64,000 bases of DNA from Siphonodentalium dalli (Eukaryota; Mollusca; Scaphopoda; Gadilida; Siphonodentaliidae): the NCBI GenBank assembly GCA_032622095.1, contig CP136069.1, positions 126,497,450-126,561,449 of the forward strand. Direction: 5' to 3'. The position numbers were made by a program, and so were the translations under genes. Shown here in pieces: positions 51,683 through 63,868 of the stretch (its first letter is position 1; each line of letters starts with the position of its first letter). The notes beneath the pieces were generated by a model. It was not told where the DNA came from. It searched no databases and worked only from the letters and a program-made list of their open reading frames with translations.

Positions 51683-52044
51683 TTACCATTCACTCATACG
51701 ATACCAGATATCATGCATTCATACGATACCAGATAACATGTACTCTGGCTATACCAGATACCATTCACTCATACCATACCGTATGACATGCACTCTTTCG
51801 ATATCAGATACTGTGAACTCTTGCAATACTAGACACCATTCACTCGTACGATACCAGATACCATGCATCCATCATAAGATACCAGATAGCCATGATAAAA
51901 TAATTAATAAAATATCGCGATTGCTATTATCAAAAGCAACATACTGCTATTAAGATGATGTGCACGTTTTAATATACTCTAGTAGACTTTCAAACATTGT
52001 CTCTCTGTTCCGTGACGTCCCGTGCTGGTTTCGGTGATCTAAAC

Positions 52045-52500
52045 AAGCCTGAGTTTAGTGTGCCTGTCATTTGCAGAATGAGGTTCCCAGAGGGTTGAAT
52101 TTAGTGATGCTATCCCGCATAGCGTGCTAGCGTCACCAAATTCACCCTCTGTGGACCTCATCCTGCACGGCCTCATATATATGGGAGACATAGACTCAGA
52201 TTGAAGTTCCCAAATGGTGAATATTGTGATGTATATACCCATTGTGAACTTCGATTATGCAATGTGTCGTCTGCCAATTTCGGGGAAAAGAGAAACTACA
52301 CTAGTACACTAAAAAGAAATAGAATCTGTATGAAGACGTTTCTATAGAAATTTGATAATAAAGAAACTTTCCGGGGGAGGCCTAAGCAGAATGAGGTCCC
52401 CAGAGGGTGAATTTAGTGATGCTAGCCCGCTATTCGTGATAGCTGGCGTCACTAAATTCACCCTTTGGCGACCTCATTCTGCGAATGACAGGCACGCTTG
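52045..52500. repeat. Nested hairpin cluster
   Basis: Two related hairpins, 52073-52166 and 52386-52482, each run from GCAGAATGAGG to CCTCATTCTGC (or CCTCATCCTGC). Inside each, GGGTGAATTTAGTGATGCTA pairs with its inverse. A third, decayed version lies at about 52200-52256. The outer flanks also pair: GTGCCTGTCATTTGC near 52060 with GCGAATGACAGGCAC near 52481. So the whole block is one larger foldback. Confidence 0.75.
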
Positions 52501-52552
52501 GATCTAAATAGGCCGATAAATACGTTAAAATGATGTGGAACACTCCGCCGAT

Positions 52553-55500
52553 TAGTACAGCGGCCAAACGCCAAAAGTGGTCGGGTACCCCTACCCACGG
52601 TAGAACAAGTTAAAACCAACTTTTTTTTAAGGAGAAATACATGTATATACCGTAGACGAAAATGATGGTGAAAAATAACGGAATTGGTGGTGTCTATTCT
52701 GAAATCGACGATGAACGATACCCAACATGCAGTGACTTTTCCCAGAAATTAACGATTTTGGTAAAGTGAGCCCTGCGGCTATGTCCTAAGTTATTAGCCC
52801 ATATTGTAGGCGTTAAAATGACTATAGCATACAATATATGTACCTGATATGCAAGAAGTGTTGGTTAATTTGGATTTTCGTGCCATTTGGAGCCGAAATA
52901 TTTATTTTTTGTTGAAAAATCGCTCGTTTTCAAATTATTTTTATTTTTCGAACATTATCATTCAAACGGATATTGCAATAATATTGAAATATTAAGTCCA
53001 TATGGTGTAGTAGTTATCTGTCAAGCATATGAAGAAATAAGTTAACAACAATTTTGAACGCTTTGCGAGATATTGGATTTTAGCTACCCCTCCCCCAAAC
53101 ACGTTTTTGGTCGAAAAAAATACATAGTTTTGATAATGACATTACAAACATTTTCGAATTGATCTGAATGGGACCCAATATGAATCTTGTACTGAAAGTA
53201 TTGTCCAGAGATGCCGTTTAATCGATTACAGATGTGTTCAGGCTTTCAGACCACCAGTTACAACAACAACAATTATTTTATTGATAACAGTTAATTTTGC
53301 ATGCATTAACATCGATGTTAAGTACTAAAACCATTGTTATAAACAATACGTGACCAACTATATAATTCATATGGCTCAGTAGTTATCTGGACATCACAAG
53401 TAGAAAGAATTTGACAGAAATTGTCAACGGTTTTCAAGATATTGGAATTAGGTACCGCTCCCCCCGGACGCGATTTGGTAGAAAAACTACATATTTATGA
53501 TAACAAGACAGACCTTTCTAAATTATTCTAATGAGCATCTAATCATTATTCGTGTGATGAAAACCTGATCCGTAGACACAGCGAGCCTGGTTTTAGATGA
53601 GCTCAGGTTTCCAATTAAACCCCCAGTTACAACAACAACAACAACACAATATTTTATTTATGACATGTAATTTTATATTAACACATATCGACTTTGAGCA
53701 ACTGAAGTATTTGTTCTAAACGACACATAATATAGACTAACATAATCATACAGAACAAAATCATTATTGCTCCCCCGCCCTATTAGACGTCCTGAACACA
53801 CCACGAACTGAACAAAATATGATCTCAGTATTAAGAATCATGTAATTATAAAGGACAATTACATAAGGAAATATACAATGTTTATGGATGGGTTTGTTCC
53901 CGAAACAGTGTGGCACTTTGCTTGGCAAATATTAAGGGCGAATTGCTATATTTTTCAAGAACACTCTACCCAATTTAAAGGCTTCAACGCAATACGAAAT
54001 TAAGCTATATGATCTCTAATTCTCTATATTAACCGGGAGTGTGACGGGAATGTAGTTCTATCAGAGAATACATAATTTGTATGGATGGGTTGTGCATGTG
54101 TCGCTTTACACAAAGTGGCTGATAAATAAGAACCCATAACCCTTCTAAAATCTTTAGCACACACTGAACTGAATCTATATGCTCTCATGTATTATTTACA
54201 ATTTGTATGGGTGGTTTTGTTCTCGAACTCCTGGAACACTTTACAAAAGGCGGCTGGCAAATACGAAATGTAATGTGTTAGGCCACACTGCCCCATTTGC
54301 AATCTTGGGACACACAATGAACCGAAATGCTGTGCTCCCATTATTAACTACGTGTGTAGAGAAATGGACGCTATATAAAGAGTATAGTATACCAGGGTCT
54401 TGAATGTCTGGGTCACTTTACAAAAGTTGTTGATGAAAGAGAAAGGCGAATACTCACTGTTTTTGGGGGACCCCATTAACCCATTTAATATCTTGATCAG
54501 AGCATGAACTGAAGTTATATTCTCTCATACTTAGCTCAGTGTGTGATCGAAAGGTATTGCTGTCATGGAATTATTAATTGATATATGGGTGATTTGGTTC
54601 CCTCGAAATCCTGGAACACTTTACAAAAAGCGGCTGGCAAACAAGAAGGCGAATTTTCTATATCTTGAGGACCCCACTATCCAACTTTAAGTCTTAACAA
54701 AATGTTATGCTCTCAATGTTAACTGAAGTTGTGGACAAATGGGATTATTATCTGGCAATACGAATCTGTTATGGATGAGATGGTTCCCGATAGCCTATGG
54801 CACTTTACAACAAATGGTCAGCAAATGGAAGGGCTAAATTTTACTCTCAGGGGACTCCATCCCTATCTGAAGTATTGAGCACAACACTAGCTCAAGGCAT
54901 AAGCTATCCATATTACCCGAGATTGTGGCCGAATGGCAATGGTCTCGCGAGCCCACCGTTCGCGAGAACACCGTGGCACCTTACACAAAGCAGATGGCAA
55001 ACGATGGAGGCGAATTTTAAGGGACCCCTACCCCATGTAAACCATTGAACCTACCACAAACTGAATGGATGTGCCCTCATGGCCAAACGACGATATGGAA
55101 AAAATGGCTATTCTATAAAGAAATACACAATTGTTATAGATGGGTTAATACCCGACAGTCAGGGACACTTTACAAAAAGCGACTGAAAAATAAATAATGC
55201 GATTTTTCAATTTTTGTATTACCCCCTTCCCAATTTGAAGACTAGAACACACCACGGATTGGAACGATATCATCATTTACTGCGTGTATGGACAATGGCG
55301 AGTTAATTGTACAAGGACGTAAACAATGTAAATAGATGGATTTGGGTTCAGAAAGAATGAGCACTTAACGAAAAGTGACTGGAAAATAAGAAAGGCAAAA
55401 TTTTGAGGACCCCTACTTTATTTGAAGTCTTGGAAGACACCACATGGTGAAATGATATGACCCCAATATTAATTGAGGGCTTGACCAAAGGTTAGTTTTT

Positions 55501-57785
55501 ATCAGAATATACATGTGTGTTGGTTCCCGAAAGTCTGCATCATGTGGCACTCCACAACAAGCGGCTGGCAAATGTTCACTGTTGTATGTACCCCTACCCC
55601 ATTTGAGGTCTTGAACACATCATGTACTGAAGGGATTATGAATTCAATATCAACATATACTGTGGCCGAAACTATGCTATATATAAGTATGTGGCAGTTC
55701 TATCCGGAGGTAAACAATTTATCTGGGAGGGAGATTGTATGAAGAAAATTAGGATGTAATCCAGTTGGAACTGATTGGATACAATGGTATACACATAGTT
55801 TCGTTGGAGCTGATTGGACGCAATGCTATACAGATAATGTTGTTTTCGTCATTGATACGCCCGTCGCCGTGAGATTGCAGACGATCTGGAGGTGGTAAAT
55901 TTCGCGCTCAGCAGGGTTTCAATGCTTTTCACGAAGTTTTAACAAATGACAGCATTATGGAAATCGCTTTGTTTTCGAGATAAATGTCTGAACCCCGTCA
56001 ACTATTTTAATATTTTCGCGCTGATTGAGTTGCTGTACATAAAAACCACTGTATTCCAAAAAGTAATGATATGCTTTTTCTATTTGCCACAATGACAGAG
56101 AGGGGACGTTTTAATTTGATTACTCAATTGGCCATAGTTCAAACTACTGCATTTCAATCTTAAACGGGAATGGAGTACTTGTGCATCTATACGTCCGACA
56201 TGCTGGGTTCTCCAGCTGTCCAATTATTGTAATCTCTGTATACCATTATTGGTTTTTTGAGAATAAACTATTGATTGGTTGATTGATATGCGACACTTAT
56301 TGTATGTAATAGCAAATAAAATGCGTTGTTGTTGTAATTTGGGGTCTGGAAGCCTGAACACGTCTTTAATCACTTAAGCAATGTCCCCGGGCTCAATTTT
56401 CAGCAAAAGACTTATGTTGGGTCCCAGTATGATCAATTGGGAAATTTGGTAAAGTTCTGAACAAAAATATGTAATTTTTCGACCAAAAACGTGTTTGGTG
56501 GAGGTGTAGCTAAAATCCATTATTTCGCAAATTGTTCTAAATTTCTGTTAACTTCTTTCTGCACATGCTTGGCAGATAACTGCATCACCATAATAATTAA
56601 ATATTTGGGCATTATAACAATATCCATTTGAATGATAATGTTCGAAAAATAATATTTTTGTGAAAAAGTGCGATTTTTTAGCAAAAAATAAATATTTTGG
56701 CTCCAAATGGCAGGAAAATCTAAATTAACCGACACTTTTTTTCATATCAGGTAGAAGTATGGTATGATGTAGTAATTTTAACCCCAACAATATGGGCAAA
56801 TAGGCTAGGACATAGCCACAGGGCTCGCTTTACCAAAATCGTTAATTTCAGGGAAAATTCACTGGAGGGTATCGCTCATCGTCGATTTGACAATAGCCAC
56901 CAACTATTCCCTTATTTTTCAATTTCTGTCAAATTATTTCTACTTGTGTTGTCCAGATAACTACTGAGCCATATGTTATATAGTTGGTCACGTTGTTTAT
57001 AACAAAGGTTTTAGTACTTAACATCGATGTTAATGCATGCAAAATTAACTGTTATCAATAAAATAATTGTTGTTGTTGTAACTGGGGGTCTGAAAGCCTG
57101 AACACATCTGTAATCGATTAAACGGCATCTCTGGACAACACTTTCAGTACAAGATTCATATTGGGTTCCATTCAGATCAATTCAAAAATGTTTGTAATGT
57201 CGTTATCAAAAATATGTATTTTTTTCGACCAAACACGTGTTTGGGGGAGGGGTAGCTAAAATCCAATATCTCGCAAACCGTTCAAAATTGTTGTTAACTT
57301 CTTCTTTTATATGCTTGTTAGATAACTACTACACCATATGACCTAAATATTTCAATATTATTACAATATACGTTTGAATGATAATGTTCGAAAAATAAAA
57401 AAAATTTGAAAAAGAGTGATTTTTCAATAAAAAATAAATGTTTCGGCTCAAAATGGCACGAAAATCCAAATTAACCAACACTTCTTGCATATCAGGTACA
57501 AATATGGTATGATGTAGTCATTTTAATACCAACAATGTGGGCAAATAACTTAGGACATAGCCGCAGGGCTCACTTTACCAAAATCGTTAATTTCTGGGAA
57601 AAGTCACTGGTGGGTATCGTTCATCGTCAATTTGAGAATAGCCACCACCAATTCCGTTACTTTTCACTATCATTTTCGTAAAGAGTATATATTTCTCCTT
57701 TAAATAAAGTTAGTTTTAACTTGTTCTACCTTGGGTAGGGGTATCTCGAAAACTAGAGCTCTTTTTCGATTTGGCCGCTGCACTA
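52553..57785. mobile_element. 5.2-kb foldback element with internal satellite
   Basis: TAGTACAGCGGCCAAA at 52553 pairs with TTTGGCCGCTGCACTA ending at 57785. Inverted pairing continues to about 53,420 and 56,920. A 3-bp direct repeat GAT flanks it (52550-52552 and 57786-57788). The right arm carries a second, diverged direct copy of its subterminal module (56,330-56,900 versus 57,065-57,640). CAACAACAAC or GTTGTTGTTG marks the module borders (53,262; 53,628; 56,326; 57,066). The interior is a tandem array. No transposase is visible. Confidence 0.78.
53880..55740. repeat. Ten ~185-bp tandem units inside the foldback
   Basis: The phrase CACTTTACAAAAAGCGGCTG or a close variant occurs near 53,915, 54,098, 54,237, 54,412, 54,617, 54,800, 54,976, 55,160, 55,356 and 55,545. 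Before it comes a GATGGGTT-GGTTCCCGA segment, and after it GGACCCC-TACCCCATTT. The units are diverged (perhaps 65-80 percent alike). Small ORFs of 74-83 codons here are not conserved between units, so I do not call genes. Confidence 0.75.
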
Positions 57786-57788
57786 GAT

Positions 57789-59998
57789 GTGTTCAGAACG
57801 AAATAGGAAATAAATAATTAGTTGTTTTCATAAATTTGATATCCAGATAGGCAGAACAGAGTGACGATATATTGCATATATAAGCGAATGCAATGCAGTG
57901 AATATTGTTCGGGTGGAATCATTGCCGAATGTTTATGAGGGGGCCCTCGTTTATCACTCAATAATTCGTCCCGAATAAAGTAGTAAATATTTACAGTTGT
58001 GTGTAGTTAAAACGTTGTATTCTCTGAAATGGTACAGTCGGTGTGGTTTTAATTTTCGATAATCTTATAGTTTATTGATACATTGTTCCAGCGAAGATTT
58101 CGTTTATAACTTGTCGGTAGGCCTGTCCCCAGGGACGTGGCTAAATTCTCTGTATTTCCACATACTACCACCATATTCCATTTTATCCTTCTATGTTCTA
58201 TATTGTATACTCAAAATTTATGACAGATGTATGGCGACACGGACACAGTATTAGTGTTTATTGCTTCAAATTTGCTTACTTCTGTGAGCGTGAATCAATT
58301 CTCATTTCTTATCGAAATGGCCATGTATCAATCTGGTGATAATTGGAAATAAAAATATGTTTACACTAAAGGGTCCACTTCGAAATCTCTAACTGAACTT
58401 ATTCAACCAGACAAAACTTAGGTTCGCGAAATTCCATCTGCACCCACCCCCATGGGTTGGAACTATCTAACTGGTTCCTCGAGACTTTAAACTATATATT
58501 AGAAACGTCCAACCTAAACTATTAGAAATGTCCAACCTAATTTTCCAACTGAAGGACATTTCAGACCAGTATTTTTACCAAAAGTAAGAAATACATTCTG
58601 CTGTTGGTTTAGAAACAATAAATTTCCCACTATTATATATTACACATGGTTATGAAAATCAAGCCATGACAACAGTTTCAAGGGCGCTTGTTGACCTATA
58701 AATGAACGCATTAGCTGACTGTAAATTGGAAACATCCATTTAGCATCCAAAGAGTTGAACGACTCCAAAAAAAATGCCCATCACAATTAAGATATGGTTA
58801 CTATCTCTTGAAGTTGTGAGTCGTGTGACACGGAGGCAGTAATTAAATAGTTTCGTCTGGGGTTTCGTATGGTTAGGTACATCACGCAACTGTTCATTGT
58901 TGATTAAACTATTTTATGCGTGATGGATTATCCCAGTCTGTTAAATAGAAAGGGTCATGAGGTTACTCAAGCTCTCATACACCGTTATCTGTTATCGACG
59001 CTGTCACATTACCAGAATTTACAAGATTCGTGTAAATTGGAGAAAATACGTGTTCAATAATAATTCTGTCGCCGACAACATATCATATAATACCAGAATC
59101 GTTTCAAATCTGTCCGTAAATGACGAGTTTCCCAAATAAATGCCACATTTGCGTGGAACTATTTTGTCTGCCTATACCATATATAGTATTATATCTCATT
59201 TCGCCCAACGGGTGATTTAATAATACCGTAAAACTTCGCTTTCCCTGAGTGTGTCAATAGATTTCATGGACATCGCGGAGTAAATGTTATAGCCCGAAAT
59301 TAATATTGCTTTTCTTTGTTATCACAATACCAGCCCAAATATATTGACAGGGTGCCAGTGACTAAAAACCGCCAGGAGAAGCTATGATCCGGAGCAGCCC
59401 AGACCAGCTACATGGTGTTTAGGCGAGATTTTAGAGACCAGCACAGTGCGGGATCTCATGAAAACTATACGCGCACTGTTTGGGACCGAGGCCACACAGA
59501 AGGGGAGATATTAACCCCAAACTTGCCAGAATTTCAATATGGTATCTGCATTGACATTATTTGCAGACTGGACCCCCCCCCCCCCATTACGCCATCTTAC
59601 CGATACGAACTCCACACAAAGCATTGGGATGTGTTCACGTGAAATCCCGCCCACGCACGGACGGGGCAGCGACCGCGCAAAAGTGCCGCACATCACTTGT
59701 ATTTATTCGGCGTGCATGTGAATGACACGCTGCACCGCATTACTGATAAAGTTTAATGTTATGCACAGTAACTCGGTGCTATTATTAGAATAATTTGATA
59801 GCAGACGGAGATATAATCCGTAATGGAAGAGGCGTTATCGGTAAAAGACACCGCTGGTAGAGATTGGAGGTTACTACGTTTTCAACTTTTTGGTGAACAA
59901 AGACAAGCACTAGTCTATCGTGCGAAATTCGACAACAACTGTCTAAATTTCTAGTAAAAGTACATGACAATGAATGATTTTCGTCTCCAAGCTGATAT
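57789..59998. other. 2.2 kb without recognisable features
   Basis: Mostly AT-rich with short ORFs only. A poly-C run of about 13 lies near 59,572-59,585, and a GC-richer patch lies at about 59,340-59,740. No domain, hairpin or window-internal repeat detected. Confidence 0.4.
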
Positions 59999-60400
59999 GT
60001 ATGGAATACTATTATGGCCACTTCCTAATGGCGCTTTCGGCGCGCGCCGAAGGCGACAAAACGTGCGCCATTAGTAACGAGCCGAAAGCGACAAAAAGTG
60101 CGCCATTAGTAACGCGCCGAAAGCGACAAAATGTGCGATATGAGCGCATGTTTCGGCGCGCCGAAAGCGACAAAATGTGCGCCGTAACAATAATATAAAT
60201 ATAAATATCGTAATTAATATAAATAATATTAATATAAATATCGTACATTTTGTCGCTTCGGCGCGCGCGCCGAAAGCGCCGAAACATACGCTAATATCGC
60301 ACATTTTGTCGCTTTCGGCGCGTTACTAATGGAGCGCTTTTTTCGCTTTCGGCGCTCGCCGAAAGCGCCATTAGGAAGTGGCCCTAATAGTATTCCATAC
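59999..60400. repeat. GC-rich 400-bp foldback (MITE-like)
   Basis: The outer arms pair from GTATGGAATACTAT (59,999) to ATAGTATTCCATAC (ending 60,400), including GGCCACTTCCTAATGGCGC. Inside the left arm, a ~37-bp unit around CCGAAAGCGACAAAATGTGC repeats four times; the right arm has inverted relatives. The central ~55 bp is pure A/T (ATATAAATAT type). ORFs on both strands are repeat artefacts. Confidence 0.8.
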
Positions 60401-61020
60401 AGTCCAGATGCTAGGATTTTGCTATTTTCTTGTTTAGTTTTAAAATTTTCCTCACACATGGTCGAATAACCATGGCCCGGTGTGTCTTGGTCTCTTGTCC
60501 GTAGCCGTGTGTATTTGTCTGGAGTTGGACCATGCACTATAGATGTTGTTATAGGATTCATGCAATTTTAAAGTTTAAATATCTGAATGTTCTCAAATGG
60601 AATTATGCAAAACTTGGGTTTGTTGGATTCAAGGAAGGGGGTGCAGTTGGAATTCTCCAAAGTGGACACCCCCCCCCCCCCCCCACACACACACACACCG
60701 ACAGACCCTCCAGCCACGTTCCTGATCGCAGCTGCAGTACGCTGTCCGATCGGGCGCGGACATTAATGGCTGACCCGTGTAACTGCGGTTTGTATACGTT
60801 ATAGAACGGAATCACCACGTGACAGCTAGGGTTATAAAGTTACTGACCTCAGCTTAGTTTTCAGTCAACATTAAGTGAGTCCTGGACCTCCGTATAATCT
60901 TCAGTTAATTGAAGGGGTCGGTTTAATATGAAGAAGTAATGGTGTCTGATTAATCAATTCAAAAACACAAACTATAACACTGTATTGAAATGCGAAGTAA
61001 TACAATTAAAGAAATTATAT
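60401..61020. other. Spacer with poly-C / CA run
   Basis: A run of about 16 C followed by CACACACACA lies at about 60,667-60,698. Nothing else recognised. Confidence 0.45.
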
Positions 61021-61829
61021 CACATGACACCTATTATATCATTAAAAGGCCATTACATATTTCCTTATCTCTCACTAGTTACATAATATCGTGGCATCGA
61101 GCCAACAAATGACCACGTGTCTAACGAGAGGCCGTTCACGATCGGCAGATGTTTAACCCATCCCTTGGCGACAGTTAATTGCTATGATCGGAACCATAAT
61201 ATAGCGTTTTGGTGTTGAATTATAGAGTATGTGGTACTAAGTAATATACACATGTACACAATAACACAAATTATTTGAATTTATGGGTTAAAAGAGAAGG
61301 GTTAATATAACATCAAAACTATAGAGCCTGTCGCCACTTCCACAGTGTAAGCAGTTCTATTTATTGTTGCCATGTCAGATATCAAAATGACATAGTTATG
61401 TAATATTGGAAAAGGTTAAATGACATGGAATGGGTAAAAGAGGATAATATTTTACAAATCGATCAACTGATCAGTACCAAAAACGATAGGGGGTGAGTGT
61501 GAGGTGCTTTATCAAAAACCTGGAAATGAAAAATTAGAATTAATTATAAACAAGTAGTTCAATCTAAAAAAATGGTTTAAATTTTTTTCTAAAAATGGCC
61601 ATAACTCCGTAAAAAAAAATCAGATCAAACCCATATTTGAACTCAATCTGTATTTTGAGCTAGGAAACTCATATACAAATTTGGTAGCGATCGGATAGAT
61701 ACTATTTGAGTTATCGCACAATGCGTAGAGTGTCTACAGACAGATGTACCTTTGCAATCGATGAGTGGTCAATCTGGATGTCGACACTGTGTGTACCGTA
61801 CTATGGTATGGATACGAACAAAAATTACA

Positions 61830-62240
61830 TTGATTCAGGTGGATTAATACTATTTCGAAAATCCATGCATGACACCAACACCAGACAATGCAAAATGATT
61901 GCTCTGTTCATTAAAGTTAAATTCTTATCCAACTTTGCATTAACGAACATAGACACAAGAATAAAGAGGGAAATTTGGGGATATATTTTCTGTCGCCAGC
62001 TCCAGAGCATGTAATACTGCCGTATACGGATGTGAAGCGTCTCAACCAACACTGTAAATGTATGCATTTTTAAGCTTCTTTAAGGATTTTGATTTGTTCA
62101 AAAGACATAAAGCTCTAGTTTTTGTTCATGTGATACACAAGATCTTCAACTCGTTATGTTGGGATATAAGATTTTATGAAAATCGTTTCATAAAATCTTA
62201 TATTCCAACATAACTCGTTGGAGATCCTCTATATATCACA
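61830..62240. repeat. ~420-bp module, copy 1
   Basis: Similar throughout to 62,360-62,790. Shared words include ATGATTGCT-TGTTCATTAAAGT, GAAGCGTCTCA and CAACTCGTTATGTTGGGATA. It ends in a hairpin at 62,147-62,220. An upstream segment (about 61,025-61,080) resembles 62,250-62,305, so the true unit is probably longer. Short ORFs (102-107 codons) differ between copies, so coding is unlikely. Confidence 0.65.
62147..62220. repeat. Hairpin, 26-bp stem
   Basis: ATGTTGGGATATAAGATT continues into TTATGAAA, then a loop ATCG, then the complementary arm with one mismatch. Direct CTCGTT words flank both sides. Confidence 0.8.
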
Positions 62241-62359
62241 TGAAAACCCTATCATATCATTGAACAATCCATTACATATATTCTTATCTCTCACTAGTGT
62301 GTAATCGCCGCGTGCTTCCCGGGATACTTGGCATCATACCAAGTAAATTACTGCGGGGA

Positions 62360-62790
62360 TAAATACTATTTAGAAAAGCAGCACTTGACACCAATAGCAG
62401 ACATTGCAAAAATGATTGCTTTGTTCATTAAAGTGAAATTATTGTCAAACTTAGCTACACTAGCGAAAATAGGCTCGAAAACAAAGAGGCCAATTGGGGG
62501 ACTATATGTTTCATCGGAAGGCAGAGCATGCAATACTGTCATATACGGTTGTGAAGCGTCTCAGCCAGCCCCGTATATGTGTGCAATTTACATGCATTTT
62601 AAAGATTTTGATTTGTTAAAAAGGGACAAAGCTCTAGTTTATTTCATGTGATATACAAGATCTTCAACTCGTTATGTTGGGATATAAGATTTTATGAAAC
62701 TCGTCTGCGACTCGTTGTGAATCAAATTTATCAAACTCGTTTCATAAAATCTTATATTCCAACATAACTCGTTGGAGATCCTCTACTCGC
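62360..62790. repeat. ~420-bp module, copy 2
   Basis: Second copy of 61,830-62,240, about 70-80 percent alike by eye. Its terminal hairpin (62,664-62,775) has the same stem but a ~50-bp longer loop containing extra ACTCGT words. Confidence 0.65.
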
Positions 62791-63059
62791 ATATATGGTA
62801 GCCAGCTAGGCGCGCAACGCCTCTCGGTAGGCGCGTAATAGCATATTTTATTACCAGGTGGACGGGGGAAAAATAGAGGGGTACACAAACAAAAGCCTCA
62901 CACAAACCTGTTTCCACTAAAATATCAAGCTGGAAACAGGTATATTCTGAAAATAGACACACTGGTGGTATAGAAACTGTTCTCATATCGCTTTTAACAT
63001 TCCGAAAACGCGCGACCATTTTTTTTCGACATAAGGGATCCGACTAGAACATAATCGCT

Positions 63060-63300
63060 TATTAAGCGTTTGGGGCAATTTGTTAGCGTTTGAACGTTAT
63101 GAGAAGACATTTCTTAGCGTTCGAACGCTAAGAAAACGGTTCTGTTGGCGTTTAATTGAACGTTAAGCATCGATGATCCTTAGCGATTTTTTTTATTCCT
63201 TAGCGTTTAGAAAGTTAAACGCTAAGAAAAACGTTAATATATTTGCGATTTTCTTATTCCTTAGCGTTTAGAAAGTTAAACGCTAAGAAAAACGCGAACA
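63060..63300. repeat. Cluster of CTTAGCG palindromes
   Basis: CTTAGCGTTCGAACGCTAAG at 63,113-63,132 is a perfect 20-bp palindrome. Two ~50-bp direct copies follow (63,184-63,233 and 63,245-63,294), each with CCTTAGCGTTT, an 8-base loop, and AAACGCTAAG. Further single TTAGCG words lie near 63,084 and 63,355. Confidence 0.8.
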
Positions 63301-63840
63301 TCTCTTCTCTGTTATTATAAGCATTGATAGATCTGAACGTTTCTTTGTATTCCTTAGCGATTTTAAGCCTTTCATAAACGCTAGTAAATGGTTCTTAGTG
63401 TTTCTTGCATGACCGTGCATTTGAGGCTACCATTATCAATTCAGAAATAAACTAAGTCGAGTTCAGGTAAATTTTATGGAAAAATTTATCAAAACTTCAT
63501 ATCTCCTATATATGTGACTTGTTTTTGACAATCTACGTACGAGAATGACCAGAATTCTTTACACTAGAAAATGATGTAGAATTCTGAAGAAAAAAATTTA
63601 AATACATTTTTAATAGGTTCATGTACTGGTAGTTTGCCTTGGAAATAATTTGAATACTCCAGACATGTACATTTAACTAAACAAGTGATAATATTTGACA
63701 AGTCTGGCAGGTATGACATATGTACCTGTATCAGTATCATTTATTTCGAAACCAGTCATCCGACTTTTTTTTCCGATTTGAAACATGGATATAAATTATA
63801 ACGTAATCATAAAATCAATATGTTAAAATCACTCATCGTA

Positions 63841-63868
63841 CTCATATTTCTGGCTCTAGAAATATGAG
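63841..63868. other. Small perfect hairpin at LINE stop codon
   Basis: CTCATATTTCT, loop GGCTCT, AGAAATATGAG: an 11-bp stem spanning the stop codon of the minus-strand LINE fragment. Could be a 3'-end recognition structure of that LINE; speculative. Confidence 0.45.

Larger units (their letters stand above)
35181..51890. repeat. 25-bp minisatellite, class 3 (TTCACTCATAC type)
   Basis: The core changes from GATACTAGATACC to GATACCAGATACC, and the second half is mainly CATTCACTCATAC, with CAGCCATAC and TGTACTCTGGC variants in a partly regular higher-order order. The TGTACTCTGGC marker recurs at multiples of 25 bp, for example about 150 bp apart near 37,858 and 38,008. Losing TAG removes all forward stops, so overlapping ORFs up to 505 codons appear in every frame. 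Interrupted by two LINE-tail copies, and by a class 2 stretch at about 42,885-43,600 created by the large duplication. Confidence 0.95.

Noticed and set aside
61706-62651. ORFs of 102 and 107 codons in the duplicated modules as paralogous genes
   Set aside because: Frames are not preserved between the copies beyond a short stretch, and both end in hairpin sequence.
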